The notes under the pieces: generated by a model | The model's input: the letters and a program-made list of their open reading frames with translations, nothing else | Databases searched by the model: none | What the model was told of the DNA's origin: nothing | Shown here: piece by piece, positions 11,738 through 22,428 of the stretch | Numbering within the stretch: position 1 is the first letter of the stretch | Layout: the number at the start of each line of letters is the position of its first letter | Origin: Marvania coccoides | Lineage: Eukaryota > Chlorophyta > Trebouxiophyceae > Chlorellales > Chlorellaceae | Direction of reading: 5' to 3' | DNA length: 64,000 nt | NCBI GenBank assembly: GCA_963854735.1 | Contig: OY978102.1 | Span: 186,001 to 250,000 of the forward strand | Made by a program: the position numbers and the translations under genes

Positions 11738-12298
11738 TGTGGCTGTATCGCCCCCAAAGCACTGATCTCAGTCCTGCAGTACATTGAGGGAACACAATGA
11801 AATAAATATTGACACCTTTTTTGACATCTTGCAGATGATTTTTTCCAGCAAATACCTAAAACACTAAAAATTGGGGTGAGAGCTTAGTCAGGAAACACGG
11901 AAATAGTCGTGACGCTCGAGTAATAGTTTATAATTGTTTTTATATTATACTATATCATTTTAATTGATTTCTATGGTTGATATATATTCTAGCAAAAAAC
12001 AAACCAGAAAATGGCGTTTATCGGGGGCGTGGTACAAAAACGTAGGATGACTACTTTTAGTTTTATGAGACCACGAAATTTTGAGGCGATCTGAGCTGTT
12101 ATCGTTTTCAAGTCAAATAGTTCCTCATGCTCTTCCCCTTATTTAGCACGTGCTGTTCCATCTGCCAGAGCCTTGCGACGGGTATGGGCTATTGTTTTTA
12201 CATTTCCTCCTTCTTCATTAGGGCAGTTTATAAACTATCTGCCTTAATTGAGGCCCATTTTCAAAATAATTTTGTCATCCTTGCCTTTAATGGGGTAT
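11738..12298. other. Intergenic, AT-rich
   Basis: Very AT-rich interval upstream of the kinase gene, with several TATA-like stretches around 11930-11990. No coding sequence seen. It contains the kinase promoter by position. Confidence 0.45.
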
Positions 12299-12530
12299 CC
12301 GCAAATGGGACCACTTTCCAGCGGAATGTGAGGGGCTGGAGAAGGCGTTGTGGCGTTTCGGCGCCATCCTGGCGACCTCGGCCAGCTGTTTCTAAAATTG
12401 ATGGCAGAAGCGAGGAGAGTGTGCGAACCGTGCTGCTGAGCCTGCACCGCTACATACCAGAGCTGCAGGACAGGCTGTGCATGGGAATTTTGGCTGATGT
12501 GCTGGGATTGGGGAGGAGGAGGAAGGGGCG
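12299..12530 (+). pseudogene. Fragment of ankyrin-family gene (duplicate, copy 2)
   Basis: Contains only the last ~200 bp of the ankyrin-family coding sequence, nearly identical to 8908-9112, and shares with it the two frame disruptions relative to the intact gene at 58.9-59.16 kb (after GLEKAL and before VRTVLLSLHRYIP). No ankyrin repeats precede it; upstream sequence is unrelated AT-rich DNA. It is therefore a duplicated piece of an already broken gene, not an independent gene. Confidence 0.85.
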
Positions 12531-12733
12531 TTGCTCATTGTATGTGCAACCCGCCAGGGTAAATTATTTAAATTGCATGTATGTAATGACCATTAAATAC
12601 CAGTATATAGCAATACATACATACCCATTTGGAGAAAGATATGGGTACAACAAACAAAGAAACATAAAGTCCCATATATTTATAACTTTTTAAACCAGTT
12701 TATATACCTTTATAAACCATTTTGGTTTTTAAA

Positions 12734-13822
12734 TCAATAGTATATGGTGAGCGTGCGGTGGTGCGGCCGGTGCCGCTTTCTCTCGCGCTCCCCCAGCTCC
12801 CACAGCCCCCAATCGATGCACACCGACGGAGGGGCAGGCCTCCCAGTTTTCGCGCTGATCGTCGCTCGGATTCGCTCCACTGCCACCACGGTGGCCGATC
12901 TGATTTCTATCTCCTCCTCACTGCCGGAGGGCAGCTCCTGCAGCTGGTCTACGCGCCGACCCAGGTCTGCACTGTACTCCAAAACTCCCAGCTCACGCAG
13001 CACTGCAGGCACCCTGTGGGTATACAAGAGAAATGCAATAAGTGTACGTATGCATTTTTTCTGCAAGCGCTGAATTTTGAGTGGGAGTTCAAAATTTAAT
13101 AATGTTTTCATACGAAAAATATGCCTGATAATAATAGTTGAATTGTTTTACCTGTAGTCTGCAAACATGGTGAGCTGGTCAATGTCATGGAAGGCGCCCA
13201 GGCCTTGGCCTTGAAACGCGCCCCACAGGTCGCCAGCGAATATTTGAGCCCGCTTGTAATAGAAAACTTGCCGCCCTTGGAGGACAGCGTGGTCCCGAAA
13301 GCCGGGGAAAGCTGCAGTCACGAGGGAAACGAGCTGCACAGCTGACCCACCAGCTTGATGCACCAGCTCACAAGCTCTGCCGCCGTAGAGAGCGCTCAGT
13401 CCTCGTCCCACTTCTCTCAACAGCCGGGCCCGCTCAGAGGCCAAAGGGACTGGCCTGGGCCACTGCAGCAGCGCGCGCACGCCCTCTTCGTCTATGCTCG
13501 CTAGCCGCGCAGCTGAGATGGCCAGCGGGTCTTTTAGCACGCTTTTTTTTATGCCGCCGGCAAGGTCGCCGTATTCGAGGTCGGCGTCCTGCCAGAAGCA
13601 AAAGTTTAGGGTGTCGACCACCAGCAGGTACTGGGCGATCAATTTGGGGTCGTCAGGGACGAAGTGCAGCTCCCTGTCGAAATCAGCCGAGGACAGCTGA
13701 AAAAGATCTGAAGATGATTGAACCAGGTGTTCAATTTCACGGTTCGAGATTTTGACTGACGTGGCTGGTCGGTTGATCACCCATTCGCATGACTGCCTCA
13801 CCAAGTTGCACGGAGAGTCCAT
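12734..13822 (-). CDS. QNG1: Queuosine 5'-phosphate N-glycosylase (DUF2419)
   Basis: Two exons on the minus strand, 13822-13152 and 13013-12734, GT-AG intron, 316 residues, close to the family length. The family releases queuine from queuosine 5'-phosphate so that the micronutrient base can be reused for tRNA wobble modification. Family signatures seen: the DTLNFCFW segment, the long DHAVLQGRQVFYYKRAQI block, LTMFADYRVPAVLRELG across the intron, EEEIEIRSATVVAVERI and a C-terminal IDWGLWELG. The last dozen residues are basic and not conserved-looking. Head-to-head with the methyltransferase gene, 290 bp between start codons. Confidence 0.93.
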
Positions 13823-14111
13823 TGTTTTTGAATTTAATAAAAAATAAAAATAAAAGGCAACGGAAAGAGGGAGAGTTTTCCATCGCGTTTGCTGCACGCT
13901 TTATTTTTATTCCAGTAAATTAATTCTGTTTCTGTTCTTCTTCTTCTTCGTGTGTAAACCCAGAGTCTTCACACACACCACACAACCAAAACAAAAACAA
14001 CATTTTTGTGTCTTTTATGAGCCACTGATTTCATACCATCGCATATAAACACAGCTTTGAATTTTGACCACACACATCGATCTTACCCTGCGAACCCCGT
14101 CGTTTCGCACG

Positions 14112-15158
14112 ATGGCAATTCTTCACCGCTCACTCACTTCTGCCTTGACAGCACCCGGTTTCTCCGACACCCCAAAAGGCCAAACGAGCTGCAGCTTAAC
14201 AATAGCAGCCCCCCAGCGTCCTTTCCAACCCCCTGCCTTTTCCACCAAGTCACAAAAAGCCCGCTGCTGTGCCCCCGCTGCCGCCATCCGCAGGGAGGTG
14301 CTATCCCCCTCAGAGCGCTCCAAGCTCAACCGTGATGTGCGAATTTTTTATCATTATCCGTGCCTTTAGTGGGGGGAAGTGATAAAATACAAATTTCCCC
14401 TTTTCCAAATCAGAAAACCCATTTTTTTACTGGAGCTAGTTTATTTTTATCTTGACCCCCTCACCACCACCACCCCCTCCCCCCCCCCCCATCTCCCATC
14501 CCTCCAGGATGACCGCGTGTGGTACGGCATGCCCCGCATGGTGCAGCACTCTGACGACTCGTTCCGCGCTAACGTCACTCAGCTCTACCGCGAGCGCATT
14601 CCTGAGGGTGCTACCGTGCTGGACCTGTGCTCGTCCTGGGTGTCCCACCTCCCGCCTGAGAAGACCTACGCCAAGGTGGTGGGGCACGGCATGAACGCGG
14701 TGGAGCTGGGGCGCAACGAGCGACTGTCTCAGTTCTTCGTGAGAGACCTCAACAAAGATCCAGACGGGTGGGCGCTGGCTGACGCCTCCTTCGACGCGGT
14801 TCTGATATGCTGCAGCGTGCAGTACATGCAGCAGCCGGAGAAGGTGCTGGTTGAGGTGCAGAGGGTGCTGAAGCCAGGCGGAGCGTGCATCGTGACTTTC
14901 ACCAACCGGCTGTTCTACGAAAAGGCGGTGGCGGCGTGGCGCGACGGCTCCATGTACGCGAGAACACTTCTGGTGAAAAACTACTTCCTGGCAGTGGATG
15001 GGTTTGTGGAGCCTGAGGCATTGACTGATATGGACATGAAGCAGACGGCAGCAGCGCGCTCAGGCTTGGAAGGCATGATGCAGGCGATGCAGCGGGCGCT
15101 GGCTGGTGGGAGGCAGGACCCTTTTCACGCTGTGATTGCTTACAAATCGACGGCATAG
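14112..15158 (+). CDS. Predicted plastid SAM-dependent methyltransferase
   Basis: Exons 14112-14336 and 14508-15158 (GT-AG, very C-rich before the acceptor) give 291 residues. The first ~60 residues are Ala/Pro/Ser/Lys-rich and resemble a plastid transit peptide. The body is a class I SAM-dependent methyltransferase fold: motif I reads TVLDLCSSWVSHLP (a variant of the usual Gly-rich loop), then FDAVLICCSVQYMQQPE and the post-motif VQRVLKPGGACIVTF. It resembles an uncharacterised group shared by algae and cyanobacteria with VWYGMPRMVQHSD at the N-terminus. The substrate cannot be told from the sequence. Confidence 0.88.
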
Positions 15159-15464
15159 CCAGTTTTGCCGTTGCTGTAAAAAAAGAGCTCGAAGCGAGTA
15201 CGCACGGGCCAGCACCCCTAAACTGGGGAGCAAAATCGGCCTGAGGAGGGCAGGGGAGCCATATTGTTGCGCATGGTGCTTCTGCTGTGTGATATGCCTG
15301 CTGCGCCTGGGCCTGCCTACCATATGCAATGCTCACGTCACCCAGGCCTGGGCCGGCCAAATTGCCTTAATATTCAGCACTCTAAGCCCATTTAAATAAA
15401 TAAAAAACATTCAAACACTTTTGAATGTGTAGCACACCCCACCAGGTGCGCTTTTCCATCTTCG

Positions 15465-16406
15465 ATGGACGAAATCAATCTTGAAAAATTCAGGGATCTC
15501 GACTTTGCTCTCGATTTCCCTCAAAACTGCGACGATGATGCCCCGCTGGTAGTGCTTCTGGGGTGGTTTGGCTGCAAGGCAAGTGTGATTAGAGCTGGCA
15601 CACATTTTTTTCCTTCCACCTCTTTTCTCAAACTGTCGCCACCCAACATTTCCCTCCACCTTAATCCAAGCCTTCCAATTTTTTTTTTGCAGCAACGCTG
15701 GCTCGCCAAGTACACTGAATTTTTGGCCTCGTCTGAGGATGCTCTGGAGCGCTGCCCCGCCATCAGGGCCATTGCTCCGCCCTTCACCGTCTTCTCACCC
15801 ATTGACTACCCCCGCCGCCGCTTCGCAGAAAACCTGCTGCTCTTCATCCAAGCAGTCAACGCAGGCGCCCCTTCCCGGCCAGTTATTTTCTACGTTTTCT
15901 CAAACGGCGGCGGATTCATTCTGGAGCAGGTAGAGGCGCTGCTGGAGCAAAGAAACAACAACAGTGCCGATAGCAAAAGCAGCATCAACGTCGCTGGCAC
16001 GATTTTTGACTCGGCGCCGTGCTATATGCACCTCGCAACCGGCGCCAAAGCCATCGGTGAAGGGCAGCCCTGGATTGTGCGCACCGTGCTGGCTGGGCTC
16101 TTCTTCTTATCGGTAGCTATCGGGTGGCTGTTCAGCTCCGTGTCCCCGCAGCGGTACTGGCGCGCCATGGCATCTTTGAAGAACGTGGGACAAACCACCC
16201 TGTATTTGTATTCCAGTGATGATCCGCTGTGCGATGCTGTGCTGCTGGATGAGCTAGTGCGGCGACGGGAGGCGGCGGGATTCGACGCCCGACAGCGGTG
16301 CTGGGAGAAATCGCAGCACGTGGGGCATTTGAGGCAGCACCCAGAGGAGTACATGAGGCTGGTGCTGTGCTTCGTAAAGGAAATGAAAGGAGGGCGGGTG
16401 AAATAA
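15465..16406 (+). CDS. TMEM53 / DUF829 alpha/beta-hydrolase-like protein
   Basis: Exons 15465-15578 and 15693-16406 give 275 residues. The intron starts with GC, not GT (AAG|GCAAGT), and ends with AG. Splicing there creates the family signature VVLLGWFGCKQRWLAKY, whereas reading through inserts 38 Pro/Phe/Ser-rich residues; the 114-bp intron is stop-free and a multiple of three, so the unspliced frame stays open. Other family features are FYVFSNGGG (nucleophile-elbow-like Ser), FDSAPCYM, a hydrophobic segment around residue 170, LYLYSSDDPLC with the acidic residues, and a late His in SQHVGHLRQHP. In animals TMEM53 is a nuclear-envelope protein; the enzymatic activity is unknown. Confidence 0.9.
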   Translation: MDEINLEKFRDLDFALDFPQNCDDDAPLVVLLGWFGCKASVIRAGTHFFPSTSFLKLSPPNISLHLNPSLPIFFLQQRWLAKYTEFLASSEDALERCPAIRAIAPPFTVFSPIDYPRRRFAENLLLFIQAVNAGAPSRPVIFYVFSNGGGFILEQVEALLEQRNNNSADSKSSINVAGTIFDSAPCYMHLATGAKAIGEGQPWIVRTVLAGLFFLSVAIGWLFSSVSPQRYWRAMASLKNVGQTTLYLYSSDDPLCDAVLLDELVRRREAAGFDARQRCWEKSQHVGHLRQHPEEYMRLVLCFVKEMKGGRVK

Positions 16407-16979
16407 ATTCTCAAATAAATAACTAGAGCAGTTTTTAAATCTTTTTATAGTTGCCGGTATTATTTAATTATTGCAATATTACTGCCGATCTGGCGTCATT
16501 TGAATGAATAATTAAGGGTGAATTTAGAACAGGATGCCCCCGGACGCTGCGGGCGTCTGTTTGCACACTGCGTCATTAGGTCAGAACAATTTAGAAAGCC
16601 TGCATATGTAAATAGGAGTCTCGCACTCCAAAGCTTTGGTAGGCGTCCCATACTCTAGAACTTTAGAGTCCAGTTGAGCCACAAGGCAGTTGGTCAGCGG
16701 TTGGCAAAAAAAAATCGATAATACAATTTCAAACTCCAACGCTGCTCAAGCGGTCTCGATTTATTTTTATTTATTTTAATTCAAAATCATAAATTGTATC
16801 TATAGCATTCCTGCATATTAAAAATCCTCGAGATTTTACACTGCCTGTTATCTCTCGGAGCCAAGGGCCTGTTTTGAGATCGCTCGCAGTGACAGTGGCC
16901 CTAATTCTTTTCATGTTTGGGCGTATGAATATAACTGTCTGACAGCATTCTTAATATTTAAAAACAAACAAATATACTA
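16407..16979. other. Intergenic, tail-to-tail
   Basis: AT-rich spacer between convergent stop codons. I examined it for tRNA-like cloverleaf sequence and saw none. Small palindromic stretch CGGACGCTGCGGGCGTCTG at about 16541-16559. Confidence 0.5.
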
Positions 16980-18704
16980 CTACTGGTACTCGATAAAAAT
17001 CTCAATCCGCTCGCCGTCCGCGTCGAAACTGAACGCGGGGCCGCCACGCCTGCCATCCGCCCCCGTCTCCCCACTCAGAATGCCTTCTAGGTCCACCCCC
17101 GCCACCTGAGGCACCATTCTCGCCACCGTCCCCAGAAAACCAGCGGGGAACCGCGATTCCAGGCTCACAGCCCCAGTTGCTGCGTCCGACACTTTGATGC
17201 GCAACCACTGGGAGCGACGGTCGAAGGAGACGCTGCTGGCGTTGTTGTTAGAGTAAGACCCTTCATCTCTGCTGCTGGTGAGGTCTACAGTGGTCTTGGC
17301 GGAGCCCCCAGGCTCGATGACTGCGTCAGGCTCGATGCCGGACGACAGAGGGGAGGCAAAAGCCGAAAATTCGGGGGATTTGTCTTTGCTGGCAGTGGCT
17401 GGCGGCGGCGAGGGAGCTGATGATGGTGACACAGAGGGAGGAGCAGTGCTTGAAGCCACTGCGTAATATCTTTCTTCTTCAAAGTACTCGGGGAAGCCCT
17501 AAAAAGAAAGAGAAATAACAATAATGAGGCCACACTTGCAAATAAGAATGCGTACAAAAACCAAATAATTAAGTGTGCCCCGCTTACCACTGCGGCCTGC
17601 AGCTCCTGGAAGGAGGGCATGGCGGGCGCTGTGGGCACCACCCCTCGTTTCAGCCCCGCCAGCGCCGCCCGCTGCGCGTTGATCGCCACCCCCAGCAGGC
17701 TCAGCGGGTAGGCACAAATTTTGAATCCCATGGCTGACAGCTCCTCCGGGGTCAATATGGGGGTCTTTCCACCCCCCTCCAGCATGTTTGCCATTTTGTG
17801 GGCGTTGGTCACCTCGGCGCACAGCGTGCGCATCTCTGCAGCGGTCTCTAAAGCATCGACAAAAACAACGTCAGCGCCAGCGTCAGCAAATGCAGCTGCG
17901 CGCGCCAGCGCCTCTTGGAAAGACTCCGCCTGGCGGGCGTCTGTGCGCGCCACGATAACGATGCCGCTCCCCTCCTTTCCGCTGTTCCCTCCTCCGGCCG
18001 CCGCTGACATTTCGTCACGAGCGTCGCAGGCGGCACGCACGCGAGCAATGGCCTCGTCACGCGGGACTACCCGCTTTCCGCGCACGTGCCCGCAGGATTT
18101 GGGCCATTGCTGGTCTTCGATGAGAATGCCGGCAAAGCCAGCAGCGGCGTACCTAGAAAGAAAGAAGAAGACATTAGTAACCGAAAAATGAAGCTGACAA
18201 AAATGAGGTTGAAAAAGTAAAACGAAGGGTTGAGGAGCAACTGATTTTTATTGACCAAAAAAGTGGATTTCTTTGTATATTAATTTTACTGTCTCACCCG
18301 GCCACTGTTCTCTTCACGTTCATGGCATTGCCGTAGCCTGTGTCGCCGTCCCCAATGATAGGGATGCAGCGCGTGGCTTCATGCATGCAGCGCCCTTGCT
18401 CCAGCATCTCAGCGTAGCTCAGCAGCCCAGTATCTGGCTTCGCCAGCCTCGCGCCAGCCACGCTGAACCCGCTCATAAAAGCAAAGTCAAAACCCGCTTC
18501 TTCGGTGAGCCGGGCACTGATGCCGTCGTACGCAGCGGGGCCCAGCAGCATCCCGGGCTTGGCAAGGAGGCGCCGGAGGGCGGCGGTGCGCTGAGGGCCG
18601 CTGGCAGAGGCCGAGGCGGTGACCACCAAGCGGTGCTGCGTGGGCCGACGAAGTGGGGTGAAGTACGTTCCGGAAGCGATGGATCCGACGCACAAGGACG
18701 TCAT
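16980..18704 (-). CDS. Isocitrate lyase / PEP mutase superfamily enzyme
   Basis: Exons 18704-18298, 18152-17588 and 17498-16980 on the minus strand give 496 residues. The ATG at 18704 begins a transit-like sequence (RRPTQHRLVVTASASAS). The barrel domain carries GPAAYDGISARL, FMSGFSV, the metal-binding IGDGDTGYGN, EDQQWPKSCGH (the active-site loop Cys) and ARTDAR, as in plant carboxyphosphonoenolpyruvate phosphonomutase-like and petal-death proteins, which include oxaloacetate hydrolases and 2-alkylmalate lyases. The exact substrate is not decidable. Exon 3 adds about 170 residues beyond the barrel: a Ser/Pro-rich linker and a small folded-looking module ending in FSFDADGERIEIFIE. Head-to-head with NOC4, 258 bp between starts. 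Confidence 0.9.
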
Positions 18705-18961
18705 CTTTAATGAGGAAGCAGTAGAGAGGATGGCTTTGGTATTTGAGGAACACAATGTTTCGAAAAAAATAAAAATAAAAATAAAAACTTGGGAGAGGCA
18801 CCCGCTGGCTGATCGATTTGCAAATTTAAAGCGCAGAACAGTTGCTTTATATTAACACCTTTAAATTTGCAACACAAGATGAGGAGAACACCCGCTTTTC
18901 TTCATCTTCGGTGCCTGTTCGCCAAATTGCAGCACCGCTCTTCAAGTTAATTTAATTTAAA

Positions 18962-20915
18962 ATGGAACCTGGCAACAAGAAGAACAAGAAGCGCAAGGCG
19001 CTGAGCTCCTCGGAGCTTTCTGAACTCGCCAGCGAGCTGAATCAAAATCCCCGAGCAAAGGCGAATAATGTGGCCATTCTCATATCATCTCTCTCTTCCA
19101 AAGACACCAAGGTATTCAAACAATCCCATCTACGCCGCCAAACGCCCCCATGCATAATACTCTGCGTCTCAAATTCAACTATTTCAATCGCCAAAAATCT
19201 TCAGGTGGTCCCTGCCATCCATGGTCTCAAGCTCTTTTTCGTGGGATGTTTCGAGCGCGAGGAGCTCGTGGGCGGCGCCCCCGCGCTGCCAGCGGAACCT
19301 CAGGACCCTAAAGCCGTCTATGCCGCCTGGCTGCACCGCCAGTTCACTGCCTCCACTGCAGCCCTGCTGAGCCTGCTGGGGTCTGGCGCCGACTCCCGGG
19401 TGCAGGTGGCCTCGCTGGCGGCGCTGATGGAGTTCACCCGCGGAAGAAAGGTGGGCGTGTTTGACAACGAGCTATTTTTTAAAATCACAGCAGCTGTGGC
19501 CGGCAGCAGCGATATCGCGCCAGAAGCAGTGGCTGCGCTGCTGGAGAAGTACACGCCACACGCGGACGTCCGATACCACTTTTTGCGCGCCATAACCACG
19601 CTGTGCACGCGCCGTGCAACCGCCGCTGCCGCCGCCGACTCCGACAGCGAGAATGACGACGAAGGAGGAGGAAAGGAGGAAAAGAAAGGCGCGCCCTCTT
19701 CGGGGGACTTTGTGCGCAACGTGTTTGACTTCCTGTCGCGCCTGCCGCCCCCCTCAGAGGAGCCCTTTGAGGTGCAAGACCTTCAGTCATGGAGCGGTGC
19801 TGCTGAAGTTGGCATTGTGGCCCCTGCCAGCGACGCTTCCGGCGCCAAGCAGCGCAAGCGCCAGCGCCGTGCCGAGCAGCAGCAGCCCACCGCCGCGCCG
19901 CTGTCCGCAAAGTGGGCCAGCGCCAAGCTGCGGCGAAACGCCTACAGCGACGCATGGCTGGCGTTCCTGCGCTGCGAGCTGCCCGGAGACGTGTACCGCA
20001 AGGCCCTGGCGCGGCTGCACGATTTAGTGCTCCCCAACATGGTGTCTCCGCTGCTGCTGAGCGATTTCCTCACGCACAGTCTTGATCGCGGCGGGCTGGA
20101 TGGCATGCTGGCTTTGAACGGGATTTTTATTCTGGTGACGCAGCACGGACTCGAGTACCCTAAATTCTACGATCGGCTGTACCAGCTGCTCACCCCGGAC
20201 TCGCTGCTCTCCCGCTCCCGCCTGCGGTTCTTCCAGCTCGCCGACATTTTTTTGGCATCCCCGATGGTGCCTGCCTACACCGCCGCCGCCTTTGCAAAGC
20301 GGTTTGCGCGGCTGGCGCTGGCAGGACCGCCCGCGGGGGCCCTCATCGCGCTCACGTTCATTCACAACCTGCTGCGGCGGCATCCAGCGTGTGTGCAGCT
20401 GATTCATCGCGCTCCGCCGGCGGCTGAAGGGGCCGCCGCGCCCTCTGGGGCGGTGTGGCGCGGGGAAGACGTGTACGACGAGGCGGAGGCGGATCCTGCG
20501 AAGGCGCGAGCGCTGGAAAGTACGCTGTGGGAGGTGACGCTGCTGCGCCGCCACGCCAACCCAGCGGTGAGTTCATTAGTGTCAGCTACTGTTTAATTTT
20601 GTTTGTTGAAGCTTAAAAGTAGAAAATTCAATTCCTGTGCATGCGACACATAAATTTTCTTTACTTCACAATTTTTTTCTTCTTCACTTTCTTTAGGTGT
20701 CAAACTTCTGCGCTGTACTGGACAAGGACCTATCCAACCGCCGCAAGACCGCCGAGCTGGACGTGTCCGACGTGCTGTCCGCCTCCTACGCCAGCCTGTT
20801 CACTCAGGAGGTGGAAAGAAGGCTCAAGACGGTGCCCACTGCGTTCTACGCGGCACCGCCTACGCAGGTGATGGAAAAGGGGCAGGACGAGTTCTTTCCT
20901 GGGTGGACGGCGTAG
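18962..20915 (+). CDS. NOC4: Nucleolar complex protein 4 homologue (CBF/Mak21 domain)
   Basis: Exons 18962-19111, 19205-20566 and 20697-20915 give 576 residues. NOC4 works in the nucleolus with NOP14 in maturation and export of the small ribosomal subunit. The N-terminus is lysine-rich (NKKNKKRKALSSSEL). The CBF/Mak21-type helical-repeat region occupies the C-terminal half: AYSDAWLAFLRCELP, LARLHDLVLPNMVSP, LLSDFLTHSLDRGG, the YPKFYDRLYQLL motif typical of NOC proteins, and FFQLADIFLASPMVP. The first intron (93 bp) is stop-free and a multiple of three; I treat it as spliced because the retained residues look non-coding and its borders are good. Confidence 0.92.
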
Positions 20916-21107
20916 CTTGCAGCGAGCAGAGGCTGCATATTGTGCTGAGGCCAAGAAAGCTGATTTCTGACAGCTGCTTTTTTGTAATTAAACTGAAAAA
21001 ACGAAGTGCGGAATGTTTAAGAATAAAAATACGAATAATTATCAAATACGAAGATTCAGTCAGTATTTCATCTTTGTGGCAGCAGCAGCAGCAGCAATTT
21101 ATTCAAT

Positions 21108-22126
21108 CTATTCGTTAGGCATAATTTTGTGGCACGCCGGTGCTGCCGCTTCAACCTTCTTTCCTGCTGCTGCTGCTGCGCGTGCTGCGGTAGGGCACTG
21201 CGCAAAGCACGGCGTCGCCAGCGCCGGGTCGGCGCCCTCCGCCCCCGGGGTCAAACCGAAACTAAACTGACAGCTGAAATTCGAATAATCCGGGGTCATG
21301 GTCAGCGGCAGTCCCATGTCCTTAAGAAAGAACTCCTGGGTGGGGACCTTGCAGGAGTTGATGCACACGCTGGCGCAACCTGCCTCTTCTAAGTAGCGGC
21401 ACCTGGCCACCAGCACGCCGTGCCCGCTGCCGATTTTTCCGCCGTCAATTTCAACGTCATTGACTTCGCACTCCCCCATGAGCCACTGACAGGTCGCCCA
21501 GGTCGCAAACGCGTTGAGGCGGTAGGAGAGCTCGGGCAACGGCCGCGCGAACATCACCTGGGATTATTTCGTTTTTGAAGATGGGGGGCGGGTGGAAAAC
21601 TAGTTGGCCCGAAATTTAGCAATTTAACCGGTTTAAAATACCATTTATAGCCCAAATTAAATTTAAAAAGGAAGAAGAGATGCGCCCGCACCTTGAACGC
21701 GCCAGGCAGCCACGAGGGGAACAGCGAGTTGAGGATTCTGCGGGTGGCGACTTGAGTGTCTCTGGGCATTCCCAAGGCGTTCAGCCGCCGCGTGAGGTCA
21801 ATGATGGCGCCGTAACCCTCCACGCTCGAGTCCTCGCCCAGCTCTGCCACCATTTTGTTGCGAAAGAGGGAGTAAATGAGTCGGTTAAGCGGCTGAGCGT
21901 CGATGGCAGCATAGTCGGGGCTAGCTTCGCTGGGACCCGCCTCAGCCAGACCCTCAGCGTTGAGGGGTGGGGTGCCGGGAGATGAAGACGCAGCAGCTGC
22001 TGCGCAAGGCAGCAGGCGGGCGGGCAGTGGTCGGACAGCGGCTTTATTTTTCAAGGATGGCAGCTGGGCAGGGAAGCGCTTGATATGCGGCGTTGGATGC
22101 ATAAATGCGACTGATGTGGAGGCCAT
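21108..22126 (-). CDS. D27: DWARF27-like carotene isomerase (DUF4033)
   Basis: Exons 22126-21692 and 21557-21108 on the minus strand give 294 residues. The start at 22126 (MASTSVAF) opens a plastid-transit-like segment. The conserved D27 region contains CRYLEEAGCASVCINSCK, VPTQEFFLKDMGLP and MTPDYSNFSCQFSFG, with the clustered cysteines expected for this iron-containing family. In plants D27 isomerises all-trans- to 9-cis-beta-carotene, feeding strigolactone synthesis; algae carry several related genes whose products are less well defined, so I would not assert strigolactone production. It diverges from SURF1, 303 bp between starts. The last 30 residues are Ala-rich. Confidence 0.92.
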
Positions 22127-22428
22127 TGCGGTGACCTGCTGCGAACAAGTACTAGATTTTGCAAACAAGTGATCGGGTTTTTTTATTTATTTTTTCCCTT
22201 CAAATATTTGAGTAAAGTGAATCCAAATTTTAAGAGCCGTTTTAGTGCTATTTCATTATTATTTATAGATTCCAAATTTAAATAAATAAAATTTGATGGA
22301 ATTCAGCTGAATTTTTGTGGGCCTGATCTTTACACGCATTTCCTCCTCAAATTCTACGTGAACACCTTCAGAAGCAATTCTATATAATTTAGAAGCCCTT
22401 AGATTCTTTTTCAGGGCAAGCGGACACA

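Noticed and set aside
12127..12693. 188-codon frame containing the duplicated segment read as a gene
   Set aside because: Its first third is AT-rich non-coding sequence, and the duplicated part is read across the shared frame disruptions.
14436..14694. Gly/Pro-rich frames over the methyltransferase intron
   Set aside because: Produced by the C-rich tract before the acceptor.
16500..16720. Candidate tRNA or small RNA between TMEM53 and the PEP-mutase-like gene
   Set aside because: Some stem potential, but no T-loop consensus or cloverleaf could be built; no tRNA was recognised anywhere in the window.
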